Positions 9,408-18,160 of a stretch of DNA of 49,829 bases are shown here, in pieces. This DNA is from Arenibacter palladensis (GTDB lineage Bacteria > Bacteroidota > Bacteroidia > Flavobacteriales > Flavobacteriaceae). The stretch lies in contig NZ_FQUX01000014.1 in assembly GCF_900129275.1 (NCBI RefSeq), forward strand, positions 1-49,829. The letters are read 5' to 3'. The notes under the pieces were generated by a model. That model did no database searches, was not told where the DNA came from, and saw only the letters and a program-made list of their open reading frames with translations. The first letter of the stretch is position 1. Every line of letters begins with the position of its first letter. Made by a program: the position numbers and the translations under genes.

Positions 9408-11027
9408 ATGAATACATTGAATATTAAAAACAAAGAAACTTCCTTGAGGAACTATGGAATTATAAATGACAACATTTTTTATCAGTTACATCCAGACCAA
9501 CTACATCAAATAACATTGGAAAAGGGTTTAGGTGTAGAAACTTCTAATAGGACTTTGGCGGTAAATACAGGAGAATTCACAGGAAGGTCACCTAAGGATA
9601 GATTTATAGTAAAGGATGAGACAACTAAGGATAGAATATGGTGGGGTTCAATAAATATTCCATTCGAAACAGAAAAATTCGACAAACTCTATAATAAAGT
9701 TATCGATTATCTGAATAATGTCAATGAAGTCTATGTAAGGGATTGTTATGCCTGTTCTCACGAAGATTACAGAACTAATATACGTGTGATAAGCGAGTAT
9801 CCATGGTCTAATATGTTTGCGTTCAATATGTTTATTGTTCCAAATGAAAACGAAATACAAAACTTCAAACCAGAATGGACTGTCATTAATGCACCAGGGT
9901 TTATGGCGAATGCTGAACTTGATGGGACACGTCAGCATAATTTTGCCATTTTAAATTTCACTAAAAAAGTGGTGCTTATTGGCGGGACGGGATATACTGG
10001 GGAAATCAAAAAAGGGATTTTTTCTGCTTTGAATTTTATACTGCCAGTTGAAAAAAATACCTTACCAATGCATTGCTCCGCTAATGTAGGCAATGCTGGT
10101 GATACTGCAATATTCTTTGGATTATCAGGGACAGGAAAAACTACTTTGTCAACGGATCCAAATAGAAAGCTAATTGGCGACGACGAACATGGATGGACCA
10201 AAGATAATTCAGTTTTTAATTTTGAGGGAGGATGTTATGCCAAAGTTATTAATCTTTCAAAGGAGAATGAACCTGAGATCTATGGAGCCATTAAAAAAGG
10301 TGCACTTTTGGAAAATGTAATTCTGAATAACGATCGATCCGTAAACTTTGGGGACACTTCCATCACACAAAATACTAGAGTAAGTTATCCCATTCAGCAT
10401 ATAGAAAATATAATGCAGCCTTCCATAGGTAAAAATGTTAAAAACATATTCTTCCTTACAGCAGATGCATTCGGTGTCTTGCCTCCAATATCAAAACTAA
10501 CACCAAGTCAGGCAGCATATCATTTCATTTCCGGATATACGGCAAAAGTTGCAGGAACTGAGGCAGGTGTAGTTGAACCTGAACCATCTTTTTCAGCTTG
10601 TTTTGGTGCTCCATTTATGCCCTTACATCCAGCAGAATACGGTAAAATGTTAAGTCAGAAAATGATAGAAACAGGTGTAAACGTTTGGTTGGTTAATACA
10701 GGGTGGACAGGTGGTCCTTACGGCATAGGAACTAGGATGAAACTAAAATATACCCGTGCAATGATTAATGCTGCTCTAAACGGTGAGCTCGGATTATATA
10801 GTTATGATAAATATCACATTCATTCTGTCTTTGGTGTTGTACAACCTAGGGAATGCCCTGGAGTTCCATCAAGTATTCTTAGCCCTAGAACTAATTGGAA
10901 TAATGACAATGCATATTATAGAGCAGCCTTTAAGCTATCCAATGCTTTTAGGGAGAATTTTAAAAAATTCGAAGCACATGCGTCTGAAGAAATCAGAAGA
11001 GGCGGGCCACAACGATTTGCTGATTAG
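9408..11027 (+). CDS. pckA: Phosphoenolpyruvate carboxykinase (ATP)
   Basis: Cytoplasmic enzyme converting oxaloacetate and ATP to phosphoenolpyruvate, CO2 and ADP, the entry step of gluconeogenesis. The protein is 539 residues, normal for the ATP-dependent family. Diagnostic segments include the TGRSPKDRF substrate loop near the N-terminus, the P-loop GLSGTGKTT at 238-246 (Lys244), the downstream IGDDEHGW metal-binding segment and NTGWTGGPYG towards the C-terminus. The GTP-dependent family has a different P-loop context and length, so that alternative is excluded. The gene stands alone, with large spacers on both sides. An acetate- or amino-acid-based diet would make it essential for sugar synthesis. 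Confidence 0.98.
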   Translation: MNTLNIKNKETSLRNYGIINDNIFYQLHPDQLHQITLEKGLGVETSNRTLAVNTGEFTGRSPKDRFIVKDETTKDRIWWGSINIPFETEKFDKLYNKVIDYLNNVNEVYVRDCYACSHEDYRTNIRVISEYPWSNMFAFNMFIVPNENEIQNFKPEWTVINAPGFMANAELDGTRQHNFAILNFTKKVVLIGGTGYTGEIKKGIFSALNFILPVEKNTLPMHCSANVGNAGDTAIFFGLSGTGKTTLSTDPNRKLIGDDEHGWTKDNSVFNFEGGCYAKVINLSKENEPEIYGAIKKGALLENVILNNDRSVNFGDTSITQNTRVSYPIQHIENIMQPSIGKNVKNIFFLTADAFGVLPPISKLTPSQAAYHFISGYTAKVAGTEAGVVEPEPSFSACFGAPFMPLHPAEYGKMLSQKMIETGVNVWLVNTGWTGGPYGIGTRMKLKYTRAMINAALNGELGLYSYDKYHIHSVFGVVQPRECPGVPSSILSPRTNWNNDNAYYRAAFKLSNAFRENFKKFEAHASEEIRRGGPQRFAD

Positions 11028-11296
11028 GGTAATTCTAAACCAGCTTAAAGCGGAACGTTGAAAGTTCTTAATCATTGGCTACAAACAACAGAAGAACACA
11101 ACAAAAAGCACTTGTGATTATATATGCAAAACAGCTCTTAGATAAAATAATATATTCTAAAAATACAATAAAGTTATATTGACCTAAAACAAGTGTTATA
11201 GATATACTTGCTTGTACCTTACTGTACGGATGTGACGATTGAATCATTGAATTAAAATTCCATTATGACTAGTCGACGGATCGTGGTAAGGCCAAC

Positions 11297-11491
11297 CTAG
11301 GTCTTTATGACTAGAAATGTATTCTCATATTTAAATACCGCACTTAAAATAACCAATGCATATGCTCTTATACTCGAAACCTTATCAGAATGCTCTGCCT
11401 TCTCCCAATTCGATAAAAACCCTACTTCCAGTAACACCGACGGACAAACGTATTGCGTTTCCCGTAGCACCTGAAAATTGGCATATTTCAT
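11297..11491 (-). pseudogene. Remnant of an N-acetylmuramoyl-L-alanine amidase
   Basis: This 64-codon frame carries the C-terminal signature of Amidase_3 cell-wall hydrolases: ANFQVLRET followed by SVLLEVGFLSN, where the Glu in LLEVGF matches a catalytic glutamate of the family. Everything upstream of it is missing or scrambled. Just upstream, in another frame (about 11492-11520), the codons read GLRLLDKSVE, which resembles the segment that normally precedes this motif, so a small indel has broken the frame. The usual zinc-binding histidine and first glutamate cannot be found in the surrounding 700 bp. The rest of the gene was probably deleted. It lies 260 bp from the tRNA-Val gene. Confidence 0.7.
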
Positions 11492-11544
11492 TCAACTGAT
11501 TTATCTAGTAGTCGCAACCCAAAAACAAAACACAACTATAATTT

Positions 11545-11558
11545 GTGACCCCCTGCTT
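11545..11558 (-). repeat. 14-bp exact copy of an internal tRNA-Val segment
   Basis: GTGACCCCCTGCTT occurs here and again, in the same orientation, at 11776-11789 inside the tRNA-Val gene, where it spans the variable region and the 3' half of the anticodon stem-loop. The match does not extend on either side. It lies between the tRNA and the decayed amidase and may be a scar of an integration or recombination event. Confidence 0.5.
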
Positions 11559-11707
11559 TTTGAATTGGCAATCAGTTAGAGACGTAAACATCTATAAATA
11601 TAATTCACTGAATATAAGTTATTTACAAAACAACCAACTAAGTATTGGACCGCTCAAATTCTATTAATTTGAAAAAAAGTGAGCCTAAAATGGGCCATTT
11701 TTATAAA

Positions 11708-11739
11708 CCAAAAAAGGCTCCCAATTTCTTGGAAGCCTT
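11708..11739 (-). terminator. Rho-independent terminator after tRNA-Val
   Basis: On the minus strand a nine-pair stem (AAGGCTTCC with GGGAGCCTT, one U-G pair) at 11714-11739 is followed by a run of T at 11709-11715. It lies about 14 bp past the tRNA 3' end, so it ends the tRNA transcript. Confidence 0.85.
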
Positions 11740-11752
11740 ATCTTTGTTACCG

Positions 11753-11827
11753 TGGGCCCTACTGGGTTCGAACCAGTGACCCCCTGCTTGTAAGGCAGGT
11801 GCTCTGAACCAGCTGAGCTAAGAGCCC
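11753..11827 (-). tRNA. tRNA-Val (anticodon TAC)
   Basis: The reverse complement folds into a standard 75-nt cloverleaf. The acceptor stem GGGCTCT pairs with AGGGCCC with one wobble. The D-arm is GCTC/GAGC, the anticodon stem CCTGC/GCAGG encloses loop CTTACAA, and the T-arm ACTGG/CCAGT encloses TTCGAAC. Anticodon TAC reads valine codons. The discriminator base is A and CCA is not encoded, so it must be added after transcription. A clear terminator follows. Confidence 0.97.
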
Positions 11828-11872
11828 TAATTAATCAGTATTTAATTCGCTTCTTGATTTCTCCAGAAGCAC

Positions 11873-11890
11873 GCCTGTCTTTCGGTAGGC
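11873..11890. repeat. Small GC-rich hairpin element
   Basis: GCCTGTC (11873-11879) and GGTAGGC (11884-11890) form a stem with a TTTC loop, flanked by GCAC and GTGC which can extend the stem across a two-base bulge. It sits in the spacer between tRNA-Val and folC and is GC-rich compared with its surroundings. Short GC-rich palindromes of this look are common dispersed elements in Flavobacteriia; it could also act as a terminator for folC. Confidence 0.45.
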
Positions 11891-11943
11891 GGGTGCAAAT
11901 ATAGAATAGTTTTTACTTTCCCCAAAGGAAAAAATAAAAAAAA

Positions 11944-13155
11944 TTACACAATTTCGGCTACAACAAAAGTACTCCCCCCAACAAACACAAAATCAGATTT
12001 TTTCGCAACCCTCAATGCAGATTTAAGCGCTTCATTTACAGAAGGATAAGAATCCCCCTCCAAACCATATTCCATTGCCCGAGTTTTAAGGGCCAGTTCA
12101 TCCAAACCTCTCTGAATGTTAGGCCTACAAAAATAATAATGGGCGTGTTTTGGAAAAAGAGGTAAAATCTGTTCCAAATTCTTGTCTTTTACAAATCCAA
12201 TGACCAAATGAAGATAGGTGTATTCCTGTTGCTTCAATTGACTTAAAACAATGGATAACCCTTCAGTATTATGGGCCGTATCACAAACAACTGTTGGATT
12301 TTCACCAATATATTGCCATCTACCCAACAAGCCCGTATTGTCAGAGACATTCAATAAGCCATCCACAATATGCTTGTCCCCTATGTTAAACCCCTTTAAT
12401 TCCTTAATGGCAGCAACAACCCCCTTAACGTTTTTGGCCTGATAGCTCCCTAACAAGGAGGTTTTATAGATTCCAGGGATTACCTCCCCTGCAAAGATTA
12501 TTTTAGAGCCTCTTTCCCTTGCTATATTGTTAAAAACCGCTGCTGTCTCTTCCTGAAGCTCGCTTATCACTACTGGTACTCCCGGCTTAATAATACCTGC
12601 CTTCTCAAACGCTATTTTGGCAATGGTATCGCCCAACATCTCCACATGATCATAGCCAATATTGGTGATCAAGGACACCTCGGGGATAATTATATTGGTA
12701 GAATCCAATCGGCCTCCCAGTCCAACCTCCACAATAGCGATATCAATTTTTTCCTTTTCAAAGTACTTAAAGGCCATTCCCACTGTCATTTCGAAAAACG
12801 AAAGGTCGTGTGCCTCAAAAAATAATTTATTATTCTTTATAAAATCGACCACGAATTTTTTACCGACCGGTTTTCCATTAATCCTGATCCGCTCCCTAAA
12901 ATCCTTTAAGTGGGGTGAAGTGTACAAACCCACTCTATAACCGGCCTCTTGCAAAATAGAGGCCAACATATGACTACTGGACCCTTTTCCGTTGGTCCCC
13001 GCCACATGAATACTTTTAAATTTACGTTCTGGATGACCTAAATATGCCGAGAGGGCCTGTATATTGTCCAATTTACCCTTAAACGCAGAAATCCCCTTTT
13101 GCTGGTACATGGGAAGTTGTGCAAACATCCATTCCAAAGTTTCCTGATAGGTCAT
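11944..13155 (-). CDS. folC: Bifunctional folylpolyglutamate / dihydrofolate synthase
   Basis: Cytoplasmic Mur-ligase-family enzyme that joins glutamate to dihydropteroate and extends the polyglutamate tail of folates using ATP. The 403-residue length is typical. The P-loop GTNGKGS is at residues 53-59. The segments YTSPHLKDFRERI, VEVGLGGRLDSTN and NIGYDHVEMLG match the family signatures, and the C-terminal ligase domain has DTAHNTEG. It is the last gene downstream of exbB-exbD-tonB, with 125 bp between tonB and its ATG, an order seen in many Flavobacteriia. Whether the bacterial enzyme here has both activities cannot be told from sequence alone. Confidence 0.96.
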   Translation of the reverse strand: MTYQETLEWMFAQLPMYQQKGISAFKGKLDNIQALSAYLGHPERKFKSIHVAGTNGKGSSSHMLASILQEAGYRVGLYTSPHLKDFRERIRINGKPVGKKFVVDFIKNNKLFFEAHDLSFFEMTVGMAFKYFEKEKIDIAIVEVGLGGRLDSTNIIIPEVSLITNIGYDHVEMLGDTIAKIAFEKAGIIKPGVPVVISELQEETAAVFNNIARERGSKIIFAGEVIPGIYKTSLLGSYQAKNVKGVVAAIKELKGFNIGDKHIVDGLLNVSDNTGLLGRWQYIGENPTVVCDTAHNTEGLSIVLSQLKQQEYTYLHLVIGFVKDKNLEQILPLFPKHAHYYFCRPNIQRGLDELALKTRAMEYGLEGDSYPSVNEALKSALRVAKKSDFVFVGGSTFVVAEIV

Positions 13156-13280
13156 TTAAAGTCGTCTGTTGAAGTTAGAACTTAATGCCGTTGCAATACC
13201 TTCTATTAATCTAATTAAAAAAGTAAATGAAAATGTAAAATTACTGCAGGAAAATTGCATTTGGGCAATGAAGGAAAACT

Positions 13281-14180
13281 TTATTCCCCCAATTTAAAAT
13301 TCACCACCACAAAACCAACTTGTTGGCTAGGGGCATTGGAATCCAAATTCCATCGATGCATAAAAGCAGTTTTCTTTGCGGGTTCCATTAGGCAGGGATG
13401 GGTATTGGTAGTTCCCTTTTGCCCAGGTTCAGCACTAACCACCTTTCCATTTCGATCAACGGTAATTCTGACTACTACCCTACCTTCTTCGTTGCATTCT
13501 TGTTGTACCTTGCCCTTGTTTACTAAAGACCGTCCATTGAGGCCGTAACCCCCAGTTCCACTACCCGAACCTGGACTTCCGTAATAACTTGTTGCATAGG
13601 GATCCCCATCTGGCTGGCCTTTATCTCCGGCCTTGTTATCATCTCCTTCTCCCCCGGATGCCGTTCCTTCGGATTTATTTATTCCTCCGATCAGCTCATC
13701 CAATTTATTCTTTTTCGCCTGTTGCTCCCTTCTAACCTTTTCTTCGGCCTCTTTCTTTTCCCGAGCAATGCGTTCCGCCTCGGCCTGTGCTTTTTTGGCC
13801 GCTTCGTCCGCCTTGCGTTTAGCTTCTTGCTGTTGTTTTATTTTTATGGATTCTTCACTTTCCTGGGTAAGTAATTTTTCGGCAGGTTTCTCCTTGGCAA
13901 CCTTTTCTTCCGGCACCTCTTCTACGACTTCTTCCACTTTCTCCTCCTGCACCTTGGGTTCATTAATAGGAGTGTTGAGGGGTTCGGATTTAATCTTTTC
14001 TTTTGGCTGTACCCTGCCGCTACCAAAATCGGTTGTTCCGAAGTTTACCGAAATACCGTTTTCTATTGGAGGGTCCATATAAGTGAGTCCAATATAAAAA
14101 AGCAATAGCAATAGTACACTCAACAGAATTGTGGTAAGTGTAAATGATTTTTTCTCGTGTCTCGTGTTAAGTAATGACAT
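13281..14180 (-). CDS. TonB-family energy transducer (TolA-like)
   Basis: Inner-membrane anchored periplasmic protein that passes proton-motive energy to outer-membrane receptors such as the SusC at 42744-45896. One membrane helix lies at about residues 13-33. A proline- and glutamate-rich stretch (about 55-105) and a long charged coiled coil rich in KAxAEAxR-like repeats (about 115-170) span the periplasm. A glycine-rich linker follows, and the C-terminal TonB domain contains GRVVVRITVDRNGKVVSAE. It starts inside the stop codon of exbD (TAATG overlap at 14178-14182), so the three genes form one operon. The TolA-like coiled coil leaves open a role in outer-membrane integrity instead of receptor energising. 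Confidence 0.93.
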   Translation of the reverse strand: MSLLNTRHEKKSFTLTTILLSVLLLLLFYIGLTYMDPPIENGISVNFGTTDFGSGRVQPKEKIKSEPLNTPINEPKVQEEKVEEVVEEVPEEKVAKEKPAEKLLTQESEESIKIKQQQEAKRKADEAAKKAQAEAERIAREKKEAEEKVRREQQAKKNKLDELIGGINKSEGTASGGEGDDNKAGDKGQPDGDPYATSYYGSPGSGSGTGGYGLNGRSLVNKGKVQQECNEEGRVVVRITVDRNGKVVSAEPGQKGTTNTHPCLMEPAKKTAFMHRWNLDSNAPSQQVGFVVVNFKLGE

Positions 14181-14566
14181 TAATTTGGTCGCACTGCCAA
14201 AATAACCTTGTAATTATTTCTATTGGCAATATCCATTACGTTCACCGCCTCTTTGATGGCAACGCTCTCTTCTGCCCTAAGAATAATTGTAGGTTTCTCC
14301 TGCCCTTTTAGTGCCTTTTTTAATTCAATTTCTATATACTGTCCGTTAATCTTCTCGTTGTTTACAAAGTATTCCAAATTCTTATTGATACTTACCGATA
14401 CGTTTTGGGTATTGGTAGATTTTCCTTTTGCTTTAGGCAACAACAAATCCAACGCATTGGGCGAATTTGCAGTTAGCATAAAAAAGATAAGCAATAGGAA
14501 CACTATGTCCGTCATAGAGGACATGCTAAAATCTGGACTAACCTTATTTCTACCTTTTAGTTTCAT
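14180..14566 (-). CDS. exbD: ExbD/TolR family biopolymer transport protein
   Basis: Small subunit of the proton-driven motor that powers TonB. The 128-residue protein has a short cytoplasmic N-terminus, one membrane helix (about residues 17-36) that begins with the conserved aspartate in SMTDIVFLLLIFF, and a periplasmic domain ending in NNYKVILAVRPN. The Asp in the helix is the proton-carrying residue known in this family. It lies 10 bp after exbB and overlaps tonB by one base. A TolR assignment is possible, since ExbD and TolR are not separable by length or motif here. Confidence 0.95.
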   Translation of the reverse strand: MKLKGRNKVSPDFSMSSMTDIVFLLLIFFMLTANSPNALDLLLPKAKGKSTNTQNVSVSINKNLEYFVNNEKINGQYIEIELKKALKGQEKPTIILRAEESVAIKEAVNVMDIANRNNYKVILAVRPN

Positions 14567-14576
14567 TTGTTATGTT

Positions 14577-15269
14577 CTAAAGAGGTTCGTTCAATAAATC
14601 CAAAAATTCCACCGCATTGGCTTCCATTTTATGCACTACCTTATCCGTCCTGTTTACCAAATGGTTGTATCCTATATATGCTATAATACCTACAATAAGT
14701 CCGGCTACGGTAGTGGTCATTGCCGTATAAATACCAGAGGCCAAGGACCCCATTTCTGCCTGTCCGCCACTGGTTGCCATTTGATGGAATGCCAAAATCA
14801 TACCAATTACGGTTCCTAAAAACCCTATCATGGGTGCCGCTCCTGCAACGGTGGCCAATACACTTACATTTTTTTCCAATTTATACACTTCCAGGGTACC
14901 GGCATTTTCTATAGCCGTATTGATATCATCCAATGGCTTCCCAATTCTGGATATTCCCTTTTCCGTTAACCTTGCTACTGGCGAATCTGTCTGTGCACAC
15001 AATATTTTGGCCGCATCCAATTTGCCATTGGTAACATGGTCCCGTATCTGGTTCATAAAATTGCTATCTATTTTTGATGCAGCCTTTATCGCAAAAATCC
15101 GTTCAAAATAAATATACAGTGCCACAAAGAGCATTACAAACAAAACACTTATGATCAAGATACTTCCCGTTCCTCCATTTACTATTAAATCTATTACAGA
15201 AAGTGTCTTTTCCTCGGACACAACTCCCTCTAATCCCGCCTCTTGAGCCAGGTCTTGTATCAATAACAT
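14577..15269 (-). CDS. exbB: MotA/TolQ/ExbB family proton channel
   Basis: Inner-membrane channel subunit of the ExbB-ExbD motor. The 230-residue protein has three predicted membrane helices: about residues 35-58, and a pair at about 130-160 and 175-205. The family signature GAAPMIGFLGTVIGMI precedes the second, and LASGIYTAMTTTVAGLIVGI forms the third, with the conserved small and polar residues lining the proton path. It is the first gene of exbB-exbD-tonB-folC, following nhaD by 49 bp, so read-through from nhaD is possible. ExbB and TolQ cannot be told apart with certainty. Confidence 0.96.
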   Translation of the reverse strand: MLLIQDLAQEAGLEGVVSEEKTLSVIDLIVNGGTGSILIISVLFVMLFVALYIYFERIFAIKAASKIDSNFMNQIRDHVTNGKLDAAKILCAQTDSPVARLTEKGISRIGKPLDDINTAIENAGTLEVYKLEKNVSVLATVAGAAPMIGFLGTVIGMILAFHQMATSGGQAEMGSLASGIYTAMTTTVAGLIVGIIAYIGYNHLVNRTDKVVHKMEANAVEFLDLLNEPL

Positions 15270-15318
15270 ATATTTTCTTTATTTAAGTTGCCTTAATAAC
15301 GGTCTTTTGTCGATTAAA

Positions 15319-16683
15319 TTATCCGTTCAACACTAAATTTCTAATTAAAATAAATCCTATGGCACCAGCAGCAAAACCTAGGAATGCCAACCATGCTATT
15401 TTCTTCAAATACCAGAAGAAGTCTATTTTTTCCATTCCCATGGCCACAACACCTGCTGCAGAACCAATAATCAACATACTACCACCTGTTCCTGCAGAGT
15501 ATGCAATAAAATGCCAAACTGGATCATCCATTCCTACGGAAAACATTCCAATACTAGCTGCTACAAGCGGCACATTATCTATTACCGCCGACCCAACACC
15601 AAGGAAAAGCACCACCAAATCCGATACCAATTCACCAGGAGATTCTGTTCCCAACATCGGCATCACCTCATCCAAAGTTCCAGCAAAATGGAACAACATC
15701 CCTAAAGATTCCAAAGCTGCCACAGCCATTAAAATACCCAAAAAGAAAAGAATACTTGGCAATTCAATTTTGGAAAGGGATTTATGCACAGGGCTGTGAT
15801 GCGATTCCGCCTCACTTTCACCATCTATGTTGGAAATACTGAATTTGGAACTACTATATACTTCTGCAAATGTAGCTACCAAAGCCAAAGAAAGCATCAT
15901 ACCAACGTAAGGTGGTAAATGGGTAATGGTTTTGAAAAAAGGAACAAATATAATAGCCCCTAACCCTAAATAAAGCATGGTTGCACCGTACTTGGACTTC
16001 GTTGGTTCCTCTTCATCCATATCGGTATCAATATTCCCTGAGAATGCCTTATATCTACTAGCAATAAAGGTAGGAACCACCATACAAATTATAGAAGGCA
16101 AAAGAACGTGTTCTATCAATTGGGCCGCAGATACCTTATTGGCAATCCACAACATGGTAGTGGTAACATCCCCAATTGGAGACCAGGCACCACCAGCATT
16201 GGCTGCAATAATTATCATACCTGCAAACCAAAGTCTTGTTTCCCTATCGTTGATCACCTTCTGTAGAATGGTAATCAAAACGATGGTAGCGGTTAGGTTA
16301 TCAATAATGGCCGAAAGTATAAAGGCCAATATGGAGAACAACCATAATAATTTTCTTTTACTCCTGGTTTTTATAAAACCTTTTATGGTCGCAAAACCAT
16401 CGAAGTAATCAATTATTTCCACAATGGTCATGGCACCCAAGAGGAAGACCAATATTTCTGCCGTTTTTCCGAGATGATGCAGCAAAATCTCATCTATATG
16501 GGTCGCCTCCAACTCCCGGAGCTCGGCATTGACCTCAAAAACCGGCATATGCGCCAGAGCAATAACCGCCCACAACAGAGCCATCATAGCCAAAGCGGGG
16601 ATTAATTTGTCTATTTTCAGGTTATGCTCCAATGTTATTGCCAAGTAACCGGCAACGAATAAAATAATAATAATGGTCTCCAT
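15319..16683 (-). CDS. nhaD: NhaD family sodium/proton antiporter
   Basis: Inner-membrane antiporter exchanging Na+ or Li+ for H+, important for pH and salt homeostasis of marine bacteria. The 454-residue protein has about 11-12 hydrophobic helices. Family segments include LGAMTIVEIIDYFDGF, IDNLTATIVLI, ANAGGAWSPIGDVTTTMLW and VIDNVPLVAASIGMF, with the polar Asp-Asn pairs in the membrane expected to bind the ion. It belongs to the ion transporter superfamily, distinct from NhaA and NhaB. A charged loop around residues 275-300 is cytoplasmic or periplasmic by prediction. It lies 12 bp after the dehydrogenase gene and may be co-transcribed with it. Confidence 0.95.
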   Translation of the reverse strand: METIIIILFVAGYLAITLEHNLKIDKLIPALAMMALLWAVIALAHMPVFEVNAELRELEATHIDEILLHHLGKTAEILVFLLGAMTIVEIIDYFDGFATIKGFIKTRSKRKLLWLFSILAFILSAIIDNLTATIVLITILQKVINDRETRLWFAGMIIIAANAGGAWSPIGDVTTTMLWIANKVSAAQLIEHVLLPSIICMVVPTFIASRYKAFSGNIDTDMDEEEPTKSKYGATMLYLGLGAIIFVPFFKTITHLPPYVGMMLSLALVATFAEVYSSSKFSISNIDGESEAESHHSPVHKSLSKIELPSILFFLGILMAVAALESLGMLFHFAGTLDEVMPMLGTESPGELVSDLVVLFLGVGSAVIDNVPLVAASIGMFSVGMDDPVWHFIAYSAGTGGSMLIIGSAAGVVAMGMEKIDFFWYLKKIAWLAFLGFAAGAIGFILIRNLVLNG

Positions 16684-16695
16684 GCTATTATTGGT

Positions 16696-17922
16696 TTAGA
16701 TTAATTGTTTTAACGCAATCTCAAATCCGGTTTTACTGAGATTGACTTTTGATTTATTTTGGTCAAATATATTTAAAATTGCGTTTCTAATGGTATTAGA
16801 TGTGTCATTAAAAATAAGTTCGTCATCCATTGCCACCCTCCCCTCCATAAAATAGGCAAAGACCCGCGCCATTCCACAGTTGGATATAAAATCGGGAATT
16901 AGACTAATACGTTCGTCCGTATACTCCATTATTGGACCAAAAAATATCTCTTTATCAGCAAAGGGCACATTGGCTCCGCAGCTAATCACTTGTAACCCGG
17001 CATGGATCATTTTGGATATCTGTTCCTTAGTCACCAATCTGGATGCTGCGCAGGGAACAAAAATTTCGGCGGGCAGGTTCCATATTCTATCGTTCATTTC
17101 AGCAAATGGAATAATATTATCCGCAAAAAGCTCATTTCCCTTTTTATTCAGAAAGAATGTTCTAATCTCTTCCAAAGTATACCCGTTCTCATTAATAACC
17201 CCTCCGGCCCTATCTATTATCCCGACCACTTTCGCGCCCATTTTGGCCAAATAAAAGGCCGCTGCGGAACCTACATTTCCAAAACCCTGCACAATGGCCC
17301 TTTTATCCTTTACCGAACCACCGTGTATGTCATAATAATGTTTAACCGCTTCCGCTACTCCAAAACCGGTTATCATATCCGCAACCGTAAATTTCCTGGC
17401 CACCGATGGCGAGTAGTCTTCCCCCTCCAACACCTTAACAACTCCCAATCTTAATTGACCTATCCTATTGATCTTGTCCGCTTCGGTTGGTTTAAAATGA
17501 CCGTTAAAAACACCCTCTTGCGGATGCCAAACCCCAGCGTCTTCAGTAATGGGGATAACCTCATGAATCTCATCAACATTTAAATCCCCTCCCGTACCGT
17601 AATAACTTTTCAACAATGGCGCCACAGCATGGTACCACCTTTTAAGTACCCCGGATTTTCTAGGATCGTTTGGATCAAAATTAATTCCGGATTTTGCTCC
17701 TCCAATCGGAGGCCCCGAAACCGTAAATTTCACCTCCATCGTTTTGGCCAAGGACAATACCTCGTTCATATCCAATCCGTCCCTCATTCTAGTACCGCCA
17801 CCAGCGGCCCCTCCACGAAGGGAATTTATCACCGTCCACCCTTCTGCTTCCGTTTCCGGATCTTTCCAGTTAAAAACAATTTCAGGTGCCTTATTTTCGT
17901 ATATTTTTAATAACTCTTTCAT
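16696..17922 (-). CDS. Glu/Leu/Phe/Val dehydrogenase family protein
   Basis: A 408-residue NAD(P)-dependent amino-acid dehydrogenase of the glutamate/leucine dehydrogenase superfamily, interconverting an amino acid with its keto acid and ammonia. The dimerisation and substrate domain includes GGGTRM, MEVKFTVSG (Lys65) and IGGAKSGI (Lys77). The Rossmann domain holds GFGNVGSAAAF around residue 210. Compared with typical glutamate dehydrogenases (K-G-G-x-R) the substrate loop reads RGGAAGGGTRM, a glycine-rich variant, so substrate choice should not be assumed to be glutamate. It precedes nhaD by 12 bp. The divergent acyl-CoA dehydrogenase shares its upstream region. Confidence 0.9.
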   Translation of the reverse strand: MKELLKIYENKAPEIVFNWKDPETEAEGWTVINSLRGGAAGGGTRMRDGLDMNEVLSLAKTMEVKFTVSGPPIGGAKSGINFDPNDPRKSGVLKRWYHAVAPLLKSYYGTGGDLNVDEIHEVIPITEDAGVWHPQEGVFNGHFKPTEADKINRIGQLRLGVVKVLEGEDYSPSVARKFTVADMITGFGVAEAVKHYYDIHGGSVKDKRAIVQGFGNVGSAAAFYLAKMGAKVVGIIDRAGGVINENGYTLEEIRTFFLNKKGNELFADNIIPFAEMNDRIWNLPAEIFVPCAASRLVTKEQISKMIHAGLQVISCGANVPFADKEIFFGPIMEYTDERISLIPDFISNCGMARVFAYFMEGRVAMDDELIFNDTSNTIRNAILNIFDQNKSKVNLSKTGFEIALKQLI

Positions 17923-18123
17923 TGCACTTCACAATTAATTCATTGATTTCATTTGCTAACAAGGGAACATTTCCCATGCTTTGGTTTAATTTCCCAGACT
18001 AGCTAATGTTGTCTCATAATTGTTAAGTTCTTTTTCAGCAAAAAGTATACAACCGAACAAATATAAAAATATAGATTAGGTTTTAATGTTTTTATTCCCC
18101 ATTATTATTCCATTCTATACTCG

Positions 18124-18131
18124 TATATTTG
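18124..18131 (+). promoter_or_regulatory. Candidate -7 element for the acyl-CoA dehydrogenase gene
   Basis: TATATTTG fits the Bacteroidota -7 consensus TAnnTTTG exactly and lies 29 bp before the chosen ATG at 18161, giving a leader of about 20-25 nt. No clear TTG -33 element is seen at the usual distance. Its position argues against the longer reading frame that begins at 18086. Confidence 0.4.
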
Positions 18132-18160
18132 TATCATTCTCATATTTTTTTTCTACACAA

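Noticed and set aside
13633..14082. 149-codon frame antisense to tonB
   Set aside because: Ser/Ala/Phe-rich shadow of the Glu/Lys-rich coiled-coil codons of the TonB gene.
18086..18160. Longer N-terminus for the acyl-CoA dehydrogenase
   Set aside because: The extra 25 residues are not part of the family and start before a TATATTTG promoter element.
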